This document shows positions 1 to 11,360 of a stretch of 64,000 nt of DNA, one piece after another. This stretch comes from Megascapheus bottae (Eukaryota; Chordata; Mammalia; Rodentia; Geomyidae), in the NCBI GenBank assembly GCA_024803745.1, contig JANJXV010000016.1:44088025-44152024 (forward strand), written 5' to 3'. The notes below the pieces were generated by a model. The model was not told the DNA's origin and did no database searches. It worked only from the letters and a program-made list of their open reading frames with translations. The translations under genes were made by a program, and so were the position numbers. How positions within the stretch are numbered: position 1 is the first letter of the stretch; each line of letters starts with the position of its first letter.

Positions 1-1190
1 CTTCTCAGGGCTCAGTGATTGCTCTGCTCTTGGTTCTTCTGTGATTGCGCGTCCGTTGTCTGACAATGGACGCAGACCTTGCTCGTAGCTCTGAGGACCA
101 GGGAGACAGCACACGCGAGAGTCTGCAGGCTCTCAAGTCTAGGTGTGTACATGTGTTCATTTCTCCATGAAATTCCTACCCAATGATTGCCCATTCATTT
201 GGTAGATTGATTTTGAGACTCCATGAAAACCTGTCACAGTCACCACCAGAGAGGAGCTGTGTCACTGGTTTACCATTTTATACAAGAGTTGTTGCACATG
301 CTCACCAATATCTGTCATCCACCAATATCTGTCATTTCGCTTGTGTTTTTTCTGCTTAAATGTGGAAACAAGCTGTCCCCAAAGCTTTCACCCCAGGAAC
401 CACTCTGATGGATCACGGGAAGGAACCAGGTCCTTCTTTCCTGCATGACAAGGCAGTGGAATTACCATGATGGCTCCAGATTAATTAACACACATGCCCT
501 CAGGCTGGAAGCCAACTTTATATTCCATGTAGATAATGAAACCTAAATAGATTCTGCTAGAAAGCAACAAGAAGACATGCTTCTTTGGTAGAGAGCTATG
601 GCTGCCTTCTGCTATATTTAAAAATAAATAAAACAGCCTTTATATATTAAAAAAAGGATTAGGCATGTGAAATATATCTATATATTTAGAAATAGGAAAG
701 TTACAAATGTTTAGAAATAGACATTTATATATGTAGAAGATGTATGTGAATCGAAGGCTGCAGAAGCACAGCTCATGTACTTTTTCTTTGCATTCCGTCA
801 ATAAACAACGGCTCCCAGCTGTGGATGGAGGGGCAGTGCAAGGGCAAGGGAGGAGGCAAGGGCTGTGACCACTGCTGGACAGGACCAGAGGGGGAGAGGC
901 CGGCCACAGGGCCTTGGCACATCGTCCAGAGCTTGCCCCACCACACAGTGAAACCCACCCATTTGCACTGGAGATTCCTAACTCAGATCAATTTGGCAAT
1001 ATTCTCCTAATGTGCCCCACAATCCTCTCATGCCATCCATGGATAGGAAGAATACTCAAGGATTAATACAGGGTACCCCTCACCAGAAAGGCACAGGTAA
1101 GAATAAAAATGGCTGAATTTCTAAAAGAAGCACATACAGAGAAACCCACGGATATTCTAGGGCGCTTCTATCTATCTGTACTTTAGGGGA
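1..1190. other. Non-coding single-copy DNA, no gene seen
   Basis: No exon, RNA gene or recognisable transposon is visible. Positions 590-760 are AT-rich (short runs of ATATAT and AAATAAATAAA), and 825-870 is purine- and G-rich. Open frames here are about 60 codons and overlap on both strands, as expected by chance. An old degraded repeat cannot be excluded without a library search. Confidence 0.6.
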
Positions 1191-1399
1191 GGAATGAAGA
1201 AAATCAGTGCACCACAGCAGTGGCCTGGTCACAGGTCAGTTGATGCCCCATGCCCCCAGGGGTGCCCTGGATGTCCCCAGGCTGTGTGCCATCGGTGCCC
1301 GGGGGAAGGGCGGAGGCCAGGCTCCTCCTCCAGCCCCCCCGGAGTGGCTCGTGGACAGACAGCACAGTCTGTCCATCTCCAGTGGGCGCCTCGCGTGGC

Positions 1400-1640
1400 A
1401 GTGAGCGGTGATGAAATATTGGAGCCAGGTGCTGTTCTTAACTCGGTATCATCCCGCCCCTATTGCTCCAATAAATCTAATGGCGTCCCGGAGCCAGGGA
1501 GACGCACGGCTGCCGCGGCATTGACGAGGACCTGGCTATTAAGCTGTCTGCAGACTCTAGAATCAGTGAAATGTTTGACAGCGCAGGGACAAATATGTAT
1601 TAGCAACATTGCTTAATCCATGTTTCAAGGGCAGAATTTG
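1400..1640. promoter_or_regulatory. Candidate conserved non-coding element
   Basis: A compact block holds homeodomain-like motifs (CCAATAAATCTAATGG), a MEIS/TGIF-type TTTGACAG and several retained CpGs in mixed-GC sequence that is not a CpG island. CpG retention outside an island, together with dense short motifs, is typical of vertebrate enhancers under selection. An open frame crosses it, but it has no domain or repeat-free coding bias that I recognise. The enhancer call is inference only; cross-species alignment would decide. Confidence 0.3.
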
Positions 1641-2129
1641 AAACCAGACTTTCACACCATGCCAGCTCAGATGGCTGGAAGGATACTGTCCTAGAGGAAA
1701 CGCCAGAGGCCACCCTGTGCCCGTGACCCATTTCCCTGCCCTTCTTCCGCCAGCCCAGCCCCTCGGGCAGGGCAGAGCCAATCTCATCCTGCAGACACTG
1801 TGTGGCTCAGGGAGGAAGAAAACAGAACCATTAAAAATGATTCTTAACACCTCATTTTCCCCCAAAGCAATGATGAGATGAAGCCTGAGGCGCTGGGATT
1901 GTATGGAGACCAACACATGGAGTGCTGAGACGGCTGCCACGAAGGGACTGGCTCAGCCTTCCTGCCCAGCAGCGCCATCCTTGAACCTGAGCCACGGTCA
2001 GAGGGTTAGAGCCATGGGCTCAGAGCCACAGGGGTCTTCTCTCAGCATTTGTCCCCCCACTCGGGTCAAATTGCTTCTTTAGGCTCAGCAAACTTGCTTG
2101 ACCTAGCATTACAAGAAGGAAAAGCTAAG

Positions 2130-2222
2130 CCTTCCTGTCTTCTCTCCTGTGTCTGCTTTCCTCATCTCCTCCCTCCTTCCCTCCCCCATCCTCTCCCTTC
2201 TTCCCACCCTCCTTCTCTCCGA
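2130..2222 (+). repeat. Polypyrimidine (CT-rich) tract
   Basis: Nearly pure C/T with blocks such as CCTCCCTCCTTCCCTCCCCC. It is a low-complexity tract that could adopt H-DNA. No function is implied by the sequence. Confidence 0.75.
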
Positions 2223-2320
2223 GAAGTATACGTAGGGTGGGAATATGGATGAGCCCCGGGAAAGCCTTGTCTTATTTAGGGCACTGAGATCCTGCCTGAT
2301 TGGTCACCTGCAGAGCCCGG

Positions 2321-2368
2321 GCTCTGTCCCTCTGTGACACCCAGGCTCTGTCCCTCTGTGACACTCAA
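2321..2368. repeat. 24-bp tandem duplication, 2 copies
   Basis: The segment beginning GCTCTGTCCCTCTGTGACAC occurs at 2,321 and again at 2,345, directly abutting, with about one mismatch at the end of the second copy. It is a small local duplication. Confidence 0.85.
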
Positions 2369-4849
2369 GAATCACATACCAAGAGACCCTCTGAAAACTC
2401 TCAAGGAGCTCCGCTGAGAAGGATCTTCTACCTGATGCGGGGGGAAGAGACAGGGGAAGGAGTGGAGAAAATCAGTGCAGCTCAGCAGTGACCTCAAGTC
2501 ACAGGTCAGAGGGCTGCAGAATGGAGGATTTGAGGTGACACTGTGGTGGCCAGAGCCTCACTTGACGCCATGTTGGTGGTGTTGACACCACCAGTGGGAC
2601 CTTTTGGCCTCCGTGTGGCTGTGAGTCGTTTCCCCGAGTTCCAGCATTTGCAGAAACGCCCCCTCCGGCCGGCTCTTCTGAATTCCCCTGCACACGCTGA
2701 CTGTCCTTTCACCCAGCCTCAAATCTCACCACAGTGCCACCACCAACCCTCACTGCAGAACCAGGGACAGTGCTCATGACTTCTTGACTTGGGTGACACA
2801 GGGACAGGATTTCTGTTGGGAAGAAAAGAGGACAAAGCGACAGAAATGGAATGCACAGGCAAGGAACCTTAAATCGAGGACTTCTTTTTGGTGGGATTTC
2901 CCTGGGGTCTGGAGGGAAAGCCAGGAGCACCAGTGTCCTGGACACTCAACCCAGGCCCGAGCTTTCTGTCCCGCTCAAGGCACTGCTTGGTGATCCAGGT
3001 GCTGATTTTGGCTTACTGCTGAGTCTTGGTGTGACCTTTGCCCTTTCCCAGGCTCACAGGGCCCCTCCCTCGGCGGGGGGGGGATGCTGTGAGGGTGAGC
3101 TGGGCACCCCAGCCATGGGGGAGCCATCCTGGCTCTGGGTGCCCCCCCCACATCCACCATGGACCAGCTGCCAAGCACACAGCTTCCAGGCCTCAGCCTC
3201 AGGCTGCCCGGGGCTGAGACTCCAAGCCAGGACATGAGAGCCAGGACGTGCATGCCAGGAGACAGAGACCGACAGGACACGGACAACTTCCCTGGCTGCA
3301 GCCAGCGGCTGGATACACACAGCCGGGATTCAGGGCAGGGGATGCAGGCTCAGCCTGCTGAGATCAGCCCTGCATCCTGCCAGAGCCCCCACAGAGGCCA
3401 GGCACGGCAGGGACAGGCGGGCTGAGTGGGGCTCCTGGATGGCAGGGCAGGCTTCCTGCAGATCTCGCCTTTTCTTTCCCTCGTTCCCTGTCATCACAGA
3501 GATGAAATAAAGAAACAACTATGGATCTGGAAGACACAACTAATTCCAAAATGAAATCTCTGTCGATTCTGTGTTCGCTTGTGGGTGGCAACGGGACTTC
3601 TTTGGTCAGCAGCCTGGGGCCATGTTTCCCAGATCTAACGGGTCTTTATGGCTGCCTCCAGTTTACAGACAGGCAAAGAGGGAGGGAAGGATGGACGGCC
3701 AGCTGGGGTGGAAGACTCTTTGCAAGTGCCTTCGAGAAACAAGCACAGACACTGCAGGGCCTGCACCCTGTGCCTGTGCAAGGCTCTCAGAGGGAGGCAT
3801 GGAGCCTCGCCACCCGCCGTGGGCTCTGGACGCTGACACCAGCCTGTGGCTTCGCTCTGGGTCAGGGGGGGGGCATCCCTGCCTGCCCCTCTAATTTCTC
3901 TGCCTGTCACTCACTCTCTGGAGCAATGGCTTCACTGGCTGGAGCTACACAGGACTTTGTGCTTGAGAAAAACTGTAACAAAATCCCTGTCCACGAACAA
4001 GTCACCAACGGGTGTTGGTGACAGGCTGGCAGCGGCAGTGAGCACTGAGCGGGAGTCTGCACCTGGGAGACCCAGAAAGGGAGGCCCCGTGTCTTCTGCA
4101 CAGGGCACACACAGAAGGGAGGTGCCAGGGTGCTAGCTGTAGGTCAGAAATAACTCCACAGCCTTTGCTGTGATTTCCCAGGCAAACTAGGAGCTGGGAA
4201 GGCCCTGCTGGGTTCTGGGGCCTGGGAAACCCAAGCTATGGTGGGGGCCCTCCAGCAAGGCGCCCAGAGCAAGCGTGCTGGGGGGCAGAAAGAACACAGG
4301 AGCCCCAGGTGACAAGCACAGAGCTCTTCCTCGAGAACTGCTCAGCTGGTTCAGACGGCTTCACTGTTCAGTGAATCCTCTTCATAACAGCCTCCCCTGA
4401 AAGCTGGGAACTCCGAGCCGCTTCTTCTTGATTGTGAGAAGGTGATGCCTAGCGAGACCGCATCAGGCCCACAGGTGGGCCTTCTGCTAAGCCTTGCCGA
4501 GGGCTCTGGTGGCCTGCGGTCAGCACCGCGCCTGGTGACCGGGGACTGTCCACTGGGGTCTGTGCAGAGCTCATTCGACCTCATGGCCTTTAGGCGCTGT
4601 GACAGGCACATTTTAGTCCTCTATTGAAGTGTTTAAGCAGAAAGGAAAAAGAAAAGCAAAGGAAAAGAAAGGAGTGAGTGCATTTTCCTAGGGGGAGCAT
4701 CGCTGGCTTGCCTCTGGCCGCACTGATGGAGGAGCAGCACGTGAGTCAGGCCTGCTTCTGCCAGCAGCGCCTCCACAGAGGAGCAAGACTTTCTCCAGCC
4801 AATTCCTCCACGGGGAGAATTGCATTCTAGAGTGGCATAGAACATGTGC

Positions 4850-5460
4850 TAAAATACTAACGTCTGTGGGATATAGGTAAAGAGCATATGAGCGGCCCTT
4901 GACTCATTTTTATGACCCTCCTAAAACCCTAAATTTTCCCCAAATTAAATGAAAGTAAAAATACCAAATTAGCACCAGTCACCTACATAATTAACCAGGC
5001 TAACCAGTCCAGTAATTTATCCCTGGTTTCCAAGGAAAATAAATTTCTCATTAAAGTAAAATCTGTGACATTACAAAAGTATGCACTGGACAGTGTAAAA
5101 GTCATTGTTTTCATAAAAGATTTCATGTGCTAAAACTCATTGCATTGCTCTGGTGCTTTAGACCAACACAAAATGACTTCTTAGTACTTCCACTACCAAA
5201 GTATCTTCAGCGACCTAACAAACAATACCTAGTTTTTGTTTGATTGGATTTTTATTTTTTTCTATAGTTATTCGTGGTATCTTTGAAGCTGATTAAATGT
5301 ATACCCAGCTTCTCAATTAGTGGAAGCTCTTAATTAAGTGCCATCTGCAAATATCATGAATATTTTTGCCTCCTTCTATTGGGTCATTAATTAACAGAAA
5401 AATTAACTGTGGACTAAACCTCAAATGCAGAGGTAAGCTGGCAGTGTCTGTGACCTAGGA
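4850..5460. promoter_or_regulatory. Candidate conserved non-coding element (AT-rich)
   Basis: This AT-rich block has many TAAT/ATTA cores: CATAATTAACC near 4,986, TCTCAATTAGTGG near 5,310, CTTAATTAAGTG near 5,330 and GGTCATTAATTAAC near 5,385. It has no simple-repeat structure and no match to transposons I know. NKX-like (TTAAGTG) and LIM/paired-type homeodomain sites are dense. The block resembles enhancers around developmental genes. The call is inferred from texture alone. Confidence 0.35.
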
Positions 5461-6834
5461 AGGAGGTCATCCCTGTCCTTGAAGAAGACCCCACTTAGTG
5501 ACACGGGACCATCGGGGTCCGTGCAGGCGAGTTTGTGCCTTCCACCACGGACCACCTGTGGAATTCTGCACGTACCTGAATACCTTTGCCTTCCAATGGG
5601 AATAAAGAAACCAAGCCATCGTGTTGGTAACCATAACTGGATTTCAAGTGGCCCAACTCTTGTTTTTAAAGGTCAATTGTAACTTCTCTCTCTTCAACAT
5701 CTCTTCTGATGTTTTACTCATCCCAGATATTTAAAAGGTACCCACTCTATTCAACGCATTCTGTTGATGCAGGAATGACAAAGGACGGCGTCTGTTTGGG
5801 GTCTGCAGTTCAGGATCAGTCTAGGCCTATGTGTGAGTCCCCTTCTCACCCCCTCTCTGCAAGCAGCGGTATGTGAGATCATTCCAGCCAGTGGGAAACT
5901 CAGTCCCAGGTCAGGCTAGATTGAAAAGTTCACAATTCTCTGTGTCAACCAAAGAAGAGTGGCTGGGGACACACCTGTCACCCTACCTATGACAGGAAGC
6001 CTAAACTAAATAAGCTGGATTGCAGCCAGGCCTGTACGTAGGCAAAACCCAAGTGTCTATCTCAAGATAGCTAGTGAAAAAAAAAACCTGAGGGAGGCTT
6101 GCAGTAGAGCATCTGCAGACCCACTAGCAAAGGCTCCAGAAAATCTCAAGTTCGTCATCAAAGTTTCTAGAAACCAAGACTGAATCGCAACTGGAATCTA
6201 TGAATGAACAGTCAATGATCTAGCTCCAGGGTGGAAAACTCTGAAACCAACAACAGCTTTCGTAGGTTTGTATTTCTCAGAAATTCAATTAAGCTTCACA
6301 AATGTAATTAATGTGTCCTTTTCCAGGGAGGCCTTCAGACATGACTTTGGATTTTAAAACTCAGCAAATCACTAATGATAATTATATCCCAAGTTTCTCA
6401 GAAACCTGTCCAAAAATGACAGTCTATGAGTCAAATCTATAGTAAAGTTCAAATATATTAATTCAATAAATGTTATTACACTCATATATACAACACTATC
6501 TGCATCTAGCAATTCAAAACTAAAAAAGCATACAATTCTATTTCTAGATTTGTATTTGGAGGACAAAAATGAAAGGAATTGATTACTAATGAATTTTTAC
6601 TAGTTAAATATATATATATATGTTAAAGTATACCAGAACATGCTAAAATACATCTAATGCGCCACAATACTGAACTACTGAAGGAAAACTAGAAAGAAAG
6701 AACATGAAAATCAAGATCAAAACAAAAAAGCTAGGAGTAGTGAACATTTTAGAGTACAACAGTAGAAATAGAAAAACCTATGTCACAATTTAAAAATCAA
6801 CATCACTGGATGAAAACCTCTTGGAACTACTTTT
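5461..6834. other. Non-coding DNA, increasingly AT-rich, no gene seen
   Basis: Single-copy-looking sequence with a short poly-A (about 6,077) and an (AT)n stretch near 6,607-6,620. No exon structure, repeat family or RNA gene is recognisable. Confidence 0.55.
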
Positions 6835-7071
6835 CTAACTATATCCTGTAGGGCCGGGAGTTTGGCCTAGTGGTTAAAGTGCTTGCCTAGCATGCATGAA
6901 GACCCGGGTTCCATTCCTTGGTATCGCATACATAGAAAAAAAAGCCTGAAGTGGTGCTGAGGCTCAAGTGGTAGAGCTCTAACCTTGAGAAAGTCCAAGG
7001 ACAGTGCTCAGGCCCTGAGCTCAAGCCCATGACTGGCATAAAAAAAAAGAGCAAACTAACTATATCCTGTA
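6835..7071 (+). mobile_element. Dimeric tRNA/ID-derived SINE with target-site duplication
   Basis: The body runs from about 6,851 to 7,050. The left monomer is tRNA-like, with an A-box TGGCCTAGTGG (about 6,863) and a B-box-like GGTTCCATTCC. The right monomer is ID-like (CTCAAGTGGTAGAGCTCT), ending in a short A-rich tail. A perfect 16-bp target-site duplication, ctaactatatcctgta, flanks it at 6,835-6,850 and 7,056-7,071, so it is a complete insertion by LINE-1 machinery. The B-box carries G-to-C relative to the consensus GGTTCGANTCC, which may weaken Pol III transcription. It closely matches the copy at 57.8 kb. The architecture resembles heteromyid rodent SINEs; the family name is from memory. 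Confidence 0.9.
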
Positions 7072-8769
7072 TACAAAGGATATTGGAAATACAAAATTAA
7101 ACTGTATTTAAAATATACATAAAAAACCAAAGTTGTTACTATTGTATTCATCTGAACAAGCTAGATGGTAAAGCCAAAGCATTAACTTTCCTAGATATTG
7201 TAGTTCACAATGCAGACAAAAGTATTTACGGTTCTATATATTCAGGTAGTTGTAATACTGTGTTAAGAAGTCACAAAGCAAATTTGTTGGCATTAATGGG
7301 AAATATTTTTAAATGCACGATCAGATATATCTCATCAGGAAAAAAAACACCTTTGGCATAGGAAGGATCTTTGTATACAATAAAATATTGTTTGCCCTAA
7401 TGAATAAACGTTATCTAAATAACAACTACCTGGAGACTTAGTATTATTTTCAAAGATAAACCAAATATTTAAGACCATGAACAATATTAGTTTGTTGGAC
7501 TTTGATTACAGAAGACTTTCCTTAATGAAAATAATAGAAAGCACCTTTAATCATGTAAAATGTGAAGAATCTGTTTTAATCAAAGAGTAAGACAAATATG
7601 CCTGGCAATATCTCTTCTACTCGAGATTGTGCTAGAAATCCTTACCTTTGTAATGAGGCAAGAAAAGTCCATGTAAAGCATAGGAATAAACATGAAGGAT
7701 GTAAGCCACTGTGGCATGGTTGCCGTCCTCCCTCACAGAAGAGGAGGGAGAGGAGGGAGAGGAGGGAGAGGAGGGAGAGGAGGGAGCCAGAGGATCTTAC
7801 GGTGAGAAGACACCAGCGCAAGAGCTCCCGAAACCATCTACTTGTAGCACAAAGTCCCACCAGGACCCGTGCTGCGTGTTTCCACCAAAAACAGAAAATA
7901 CTTTCCTTCTCAATGCTTCTCGTGTCTTAAATTACAGTGTACTAGACAAACAGTGGTTTTGCTATTTTTTTTTTACTGCCTGTACATTTACAGCTGACAA
8001 TAAAAGAAGTTTCAATGTTTGGACAAGGTGTTTTAAAGGTCACGGGACCGTCGTAGTATATGTGCTGCTACGGCTCCCGTTTCAAGGGACGTTTTGTGAT
8101 CTCCGCAGCCCCTCCACCACCCTTGCATTCCCCCTCTACAAGAGACGTCCATGCAATGCAGTTTTAACCAAGACACCTACACTACTTTTCATGGAAATCA
8201 AATGATCGCTTCTGAACTTCAAATGTAACAGAGTAGCCACGCTTTTGCATGCGTACATGTGCGTGTATGCATATATGCACTCATGTGTGCCTGTGTGTGT
8301 GTGGCACGTGCATGTTCACAGGTGTGGAACATGTTTGTTGCCACCATTGCCTGCGCGGTGCCTTTGAACTTTGCACAGGGCTGAAAACACCAGGCCCGCC
8401 TGAGCACCTGTGTGATTAGGCAGAAAGCTCGCTGCGCTGGACGTGCTTCTGACTTTACTGAGGCCCCGTGTGTCCCAGACGTGTGTGATGGAGAGGATTC
8501 TTTATATTCAAATGGTAGGAAAACACAGAGACAAACACACAGATATGAATAGCCACAGTCTCTGTCTTCCAGAACATTCAACAAATGGAAGCTGCTGCTC
8601 TCGGGAAGCAGCAGAGAACAGCACAAGAAGTTAGGCCCCGTCCCTGCCAGGCCTCTGGGTGCCGCAGACCAGCCCCCCTCAGCACAGCTGGCACCTGCAG
8701 GGTTCCACACCTCCGTCCATGCTTTGTCGGAAACCACGCGCAGCGGCCGGGAGACTTGGTCCTGACCCT
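7072..8769. other. Non-coding DNA, AT-rich then mixed, no gene seen
   Basis: 7,080-7,600 is AT-rich without obvious repeat identity. 7,600-8,769 is mixed, with a purine 9-mer repeat and a TG-rich stretch (about 8,245-8,310). Open frames across 7,598-8,205 are driven by the purine repeat. No gene is recognised. Confidence 0.55.
7740..7786 (+). repeat. Purine-only 9-bp tandem repeat, about 5 copies
   Basis: The unit is GGAGGGAGA, repeated about five times without interruption. Because 9 is a multiple of 3 it yields short Glu/Gly- or Arg/Glu-repeat open frames in all plus frames. Those frames are a by-product. The tract could form triplex or G-rich structure. Confidence 0.9.
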
Positions 8770-9053
8770 GGGCATCGGAGGTGATTCCACTCCCGTTAGA
8801 GAACGTGCTGGTCTCGGAGCCGGCTCTCACGCTGCACATGGGCATCGGAGGTGATTCCACTCCCGTTAGAGAACGTGCTGGTCTCGGAGCCGGCTCTCAC
8901 GCTGCACATGGGCATCGGAGGTGATTCCACTCCCATTAGAGAACGTGCTGGTCTCGGAGCCGGCTCTCACGCTGCACATGGGCATCGGAGGTGATTCCAC
9001 TCCCGTTAGAGAACGTGCTCGTCTCGGTGCCGGCTCTCACGCTGCACATGGGC
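8770..9053 (+). repeat. 70-bp minisatellite, 4 copies
   Basis: Units start with GGGCATCGGAGGTGATTCC at 8,770, 8,840, 8,910 and 8,980, a strict 70-bp period. Copies 1 and 2 are identical or nearly so, copy 3 has CCCATTAG for CCCGTTAG, and copy 4 has two substitutions (GCTCGTCTCGGTGCC). The low divergence indicates a recent expansion. Each unit holds several CpGs. 70 is not a multiple of 3, so the period is not codon-preserving. Confidence 0.97.
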
Positions 9054-9189
9054 TGATCAAGAGCAGCGACCGCCCTCTTCCCTCCGTCCCCTTCCTCTCC
9101 TTCACAGTCCCGAGCTGTTTTTTAATTAAAAGGAAAGTTTAAGATTGTAATTCAATGTGTCAGAGGAGAAAAAAAATGGAGAACGGATC

Positions 9190-9410
9190 TATGACACGGG
9201 AAAAGAAAGTCACATATTTGCAGATTTTTAATGAAGAGGTTTTTAAGGTATTTTCTTACATACACAAAGTTAATGCTTCGGTAGGTGAGTTGTAAATGTT
9301 CCTTTTCGTTCCATAATTATAAGTGAAATGTTCTTTAATGTGCAATAGTAATGTTCAAGCTGTGCTATTTTACAGCTAATAATTATACACACCAGCGCGG
9401 GGCGTGCTGG
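9190..9410. promoter_or_regulatory. Candidate conserved non-coding element
   Basis: AT-rich, non-repetitive block with TTTTTAATGAAG, CCATAATTATAAGTG and CAGCTAATAATTATAC, plus a CpG in ATGCTTCGGTAGG. The dense ATTA cores resemble a developmental enhancer. This is inference only. Confidence 0.3.
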
Positions 9411-11030
9411 CTAACAGAAACTTCTCCTTCTTAATGTGTTTCCCACCTCTCCTCTCTCCCCACTACCTGCCTGATGTGTGGTGAGTGTGTTTTTTAATCC
9501 CCCTTTCTTCTCAGAATAGAAGCTCCAGTGAGTGACTTTCTTAAGGGAAGGATGTGAGGTAAGAGTGCTGACTGGATAAAACTGCTTCTACACAAAGCAA
9601 AGCCTGTAATAGGCTGGCTGTGAAAGAAAAGAAAGAAAGAGACACACACACAAAGTACAGTTAAGCTTAAAAATGCACTGGCTGGAATCCTCAGCCTTAA
9701 AAGGTCACGAGTTTGCTTGCACAGTGTCAGTGCCATGTTTCTGCAAAGAGACCAGAAACCGGCCACCAAACCAGAGGTCATCGCTCCGGCACCAGGTGTC
9801 CCTCTTGCTGCAGAAGCACAGACACACCTATCATGGGACACTCAGTCCTGTTGTGGGAGACATGTATGTGACATTTCCAAAATAGCCTGGGCCCGGCCAG
9901 CTGTGGAGCCACTCAGCTCGTGTCTCAAACACGGCATGGCCTCGAAATGGCTGAATGCATTGTACCGTTTTCCTTGGCTAAAGAGAAAGAGGAGGGGGCT
10001 GCCACACCTATTAGGAAGAGCCAGAACACATGAACTAAGATTTGGTCGGGAATAGCTGAAAAAGCCAACTGAAACCTCAAGTGGACTCCTCTGAATAGTC
10101 CTAAACGCATTACGTTGGGCATACATGTGAGAAACCACAGAAGGAATGGTTCAGCAGAAGCCAGGGTCTCTGGCTCTCTGCATGCCCCTGCTCCTCTGGG
10201 CGGCGGCCCGGGCATCTGAGCTGACACCCAGCTCCATCCGGGCCACCCCCACGCCGTGTTCTTCCTGCTGCCACGCACCACGGACCACGCCTGATGAGAA
10301 CCCGGCTGGCCTTTCTTTACACAGCTACTGTCCGAGCAATGTTTTAAAAAAATGCCTAGCATCAAGGAGACGCTCAGATCCCTGGTAGAATACTGGGAAA
10401 TAGCCAGATCTTGTTTGGTACTGAGGGTCGTCAGGGAGAGCGGTGAGCAGCAGGCAGGGTGCCCGGATCAGGAAAGGGACATTCTCAAATGTCCTCCGCC
10501 GCACACAGTACCACACCACAGTACATTTGTGTCCTGAGGCTCGTCTAGGTATACAGCCCAGCTGTGATTCCCACCTCATCTGCAGTGACACGCACTGGGT
10601 GAGGAAGGTGTCTCACCCCCACTCACCCCCACCAGTCCCCTGAAGTCTCTCCTGTACAGTCAAGTAAGTTAAATAGTCTGTGCCCACACCGAGAACCCCA
10701 TCAGACACGGCTAGGAGGTTTGTGTCACCCACCAAATGCAATCTGGAAGCCCCAAAGAAAAGAAAAACCCAGAGGGCCCACTGGTGTGCTTGTGTTTTTG
10801 CTCCCTCTGATGACACTGGTATTTGGGCTTCTGTGACAGTCCCACCTGCCTCTGAGCCCGGCTCACTTCTCCTCATTCTTTTCCTCCCTTTTCATGGAAG
10901 AATGTTGATTGTCGCTATTCTGTCCATCTCGCTGGAAGTCACCCAGGCTGCCCATCCCATCGCCCCTCGCTGCCAGCAGGACTGAATGACTCGACAGCTG
11001 ACCTCACCACACAGAGCAATTCCTGGGATT
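9411..11030. other. Non-coding DNA, no gene seen
   Basis: Mixed-composition sequence with a short AAAG/ACAC low-complexity patch (about 9,625-9,655). Opposing open frames of 70-146 codons overlap each other and lack recognisable domains. No exon can be supported. Confidence 0.55.
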
Positions 11031-11039
11031 GAGATTCAC

Positions 11040-11360
11040 AGTAGGATGCAGCTGAATGCAATTTTTAACCACCTGGGAAATGTAGTACTGTTTTCCTACA
11101 AATAACAGTTTACTTTTTTTCTGTTACATTTTGCACTGTACTTCATAAGGAAAACCCAGTTAATTCCTGGCTTTGACTTGTTTGATTAAAATCAATTTAA
11201 GTATTAATCTTAGAATAATAATGTGACTTTTTAAATAATAAAATGTAAGATGGTATAATTTATTTGCTAAAAGCAGAGTTAGAGAACACTTAAAGCACAT
11301 TTTTCATCCTCGAGCGCAATGATAAAAGAGCCTATAAATGATGAGCGCTGTGGAGCTTTC
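11040..11360. promoter_or_regulatory. Candidate conserved non-coding element
   Basis: AT-rich sequence with GATTAAAATCAATTTAAG (about 11,183) and AATAATAATGTG. It is followed by CpG-bearing sequence CTCGAGCGCAATGATAAAAG and ATGATGAGCGCTGTGG (11,310-11,355). CpGs inside an otherwise AT-rich, non-repetitive block are usually lost in mammals unless constrained or unmethylated. This is one of the more enhancer-like pieces in the window, but still inference. Confidence 0.35.

Larger units (their letters stand above)
1641..4849. other. GC-rich non-coding DNA, no gene seen
   Basis: Mostly unique GC-rich sequence without recognisable exons. It contains a pyrimidine tract (about 2,130-2,222), short G runs near 3,076 and 3,865, and a purine tract (4,636-4,673). 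Several open frames of 60-166 codons lie on both strands and overlap one another, which is usual for GC-rich non-coding DNA. None shows a recognisable domain. Confidence 0.55.

Noticed and set aside
7598..8205. Arg/Glu-repeat proteins near 7.75 kb
   Set aside because: The 9-bp purine repeat produces the charged repeats; adjacent sequence has no coding character.
8219..8860. 213-codon minus-strand frame as a gene
   Set aside because: It crosses a TG-rich tract and the first 70-bp repeat units; composition explains its openness.
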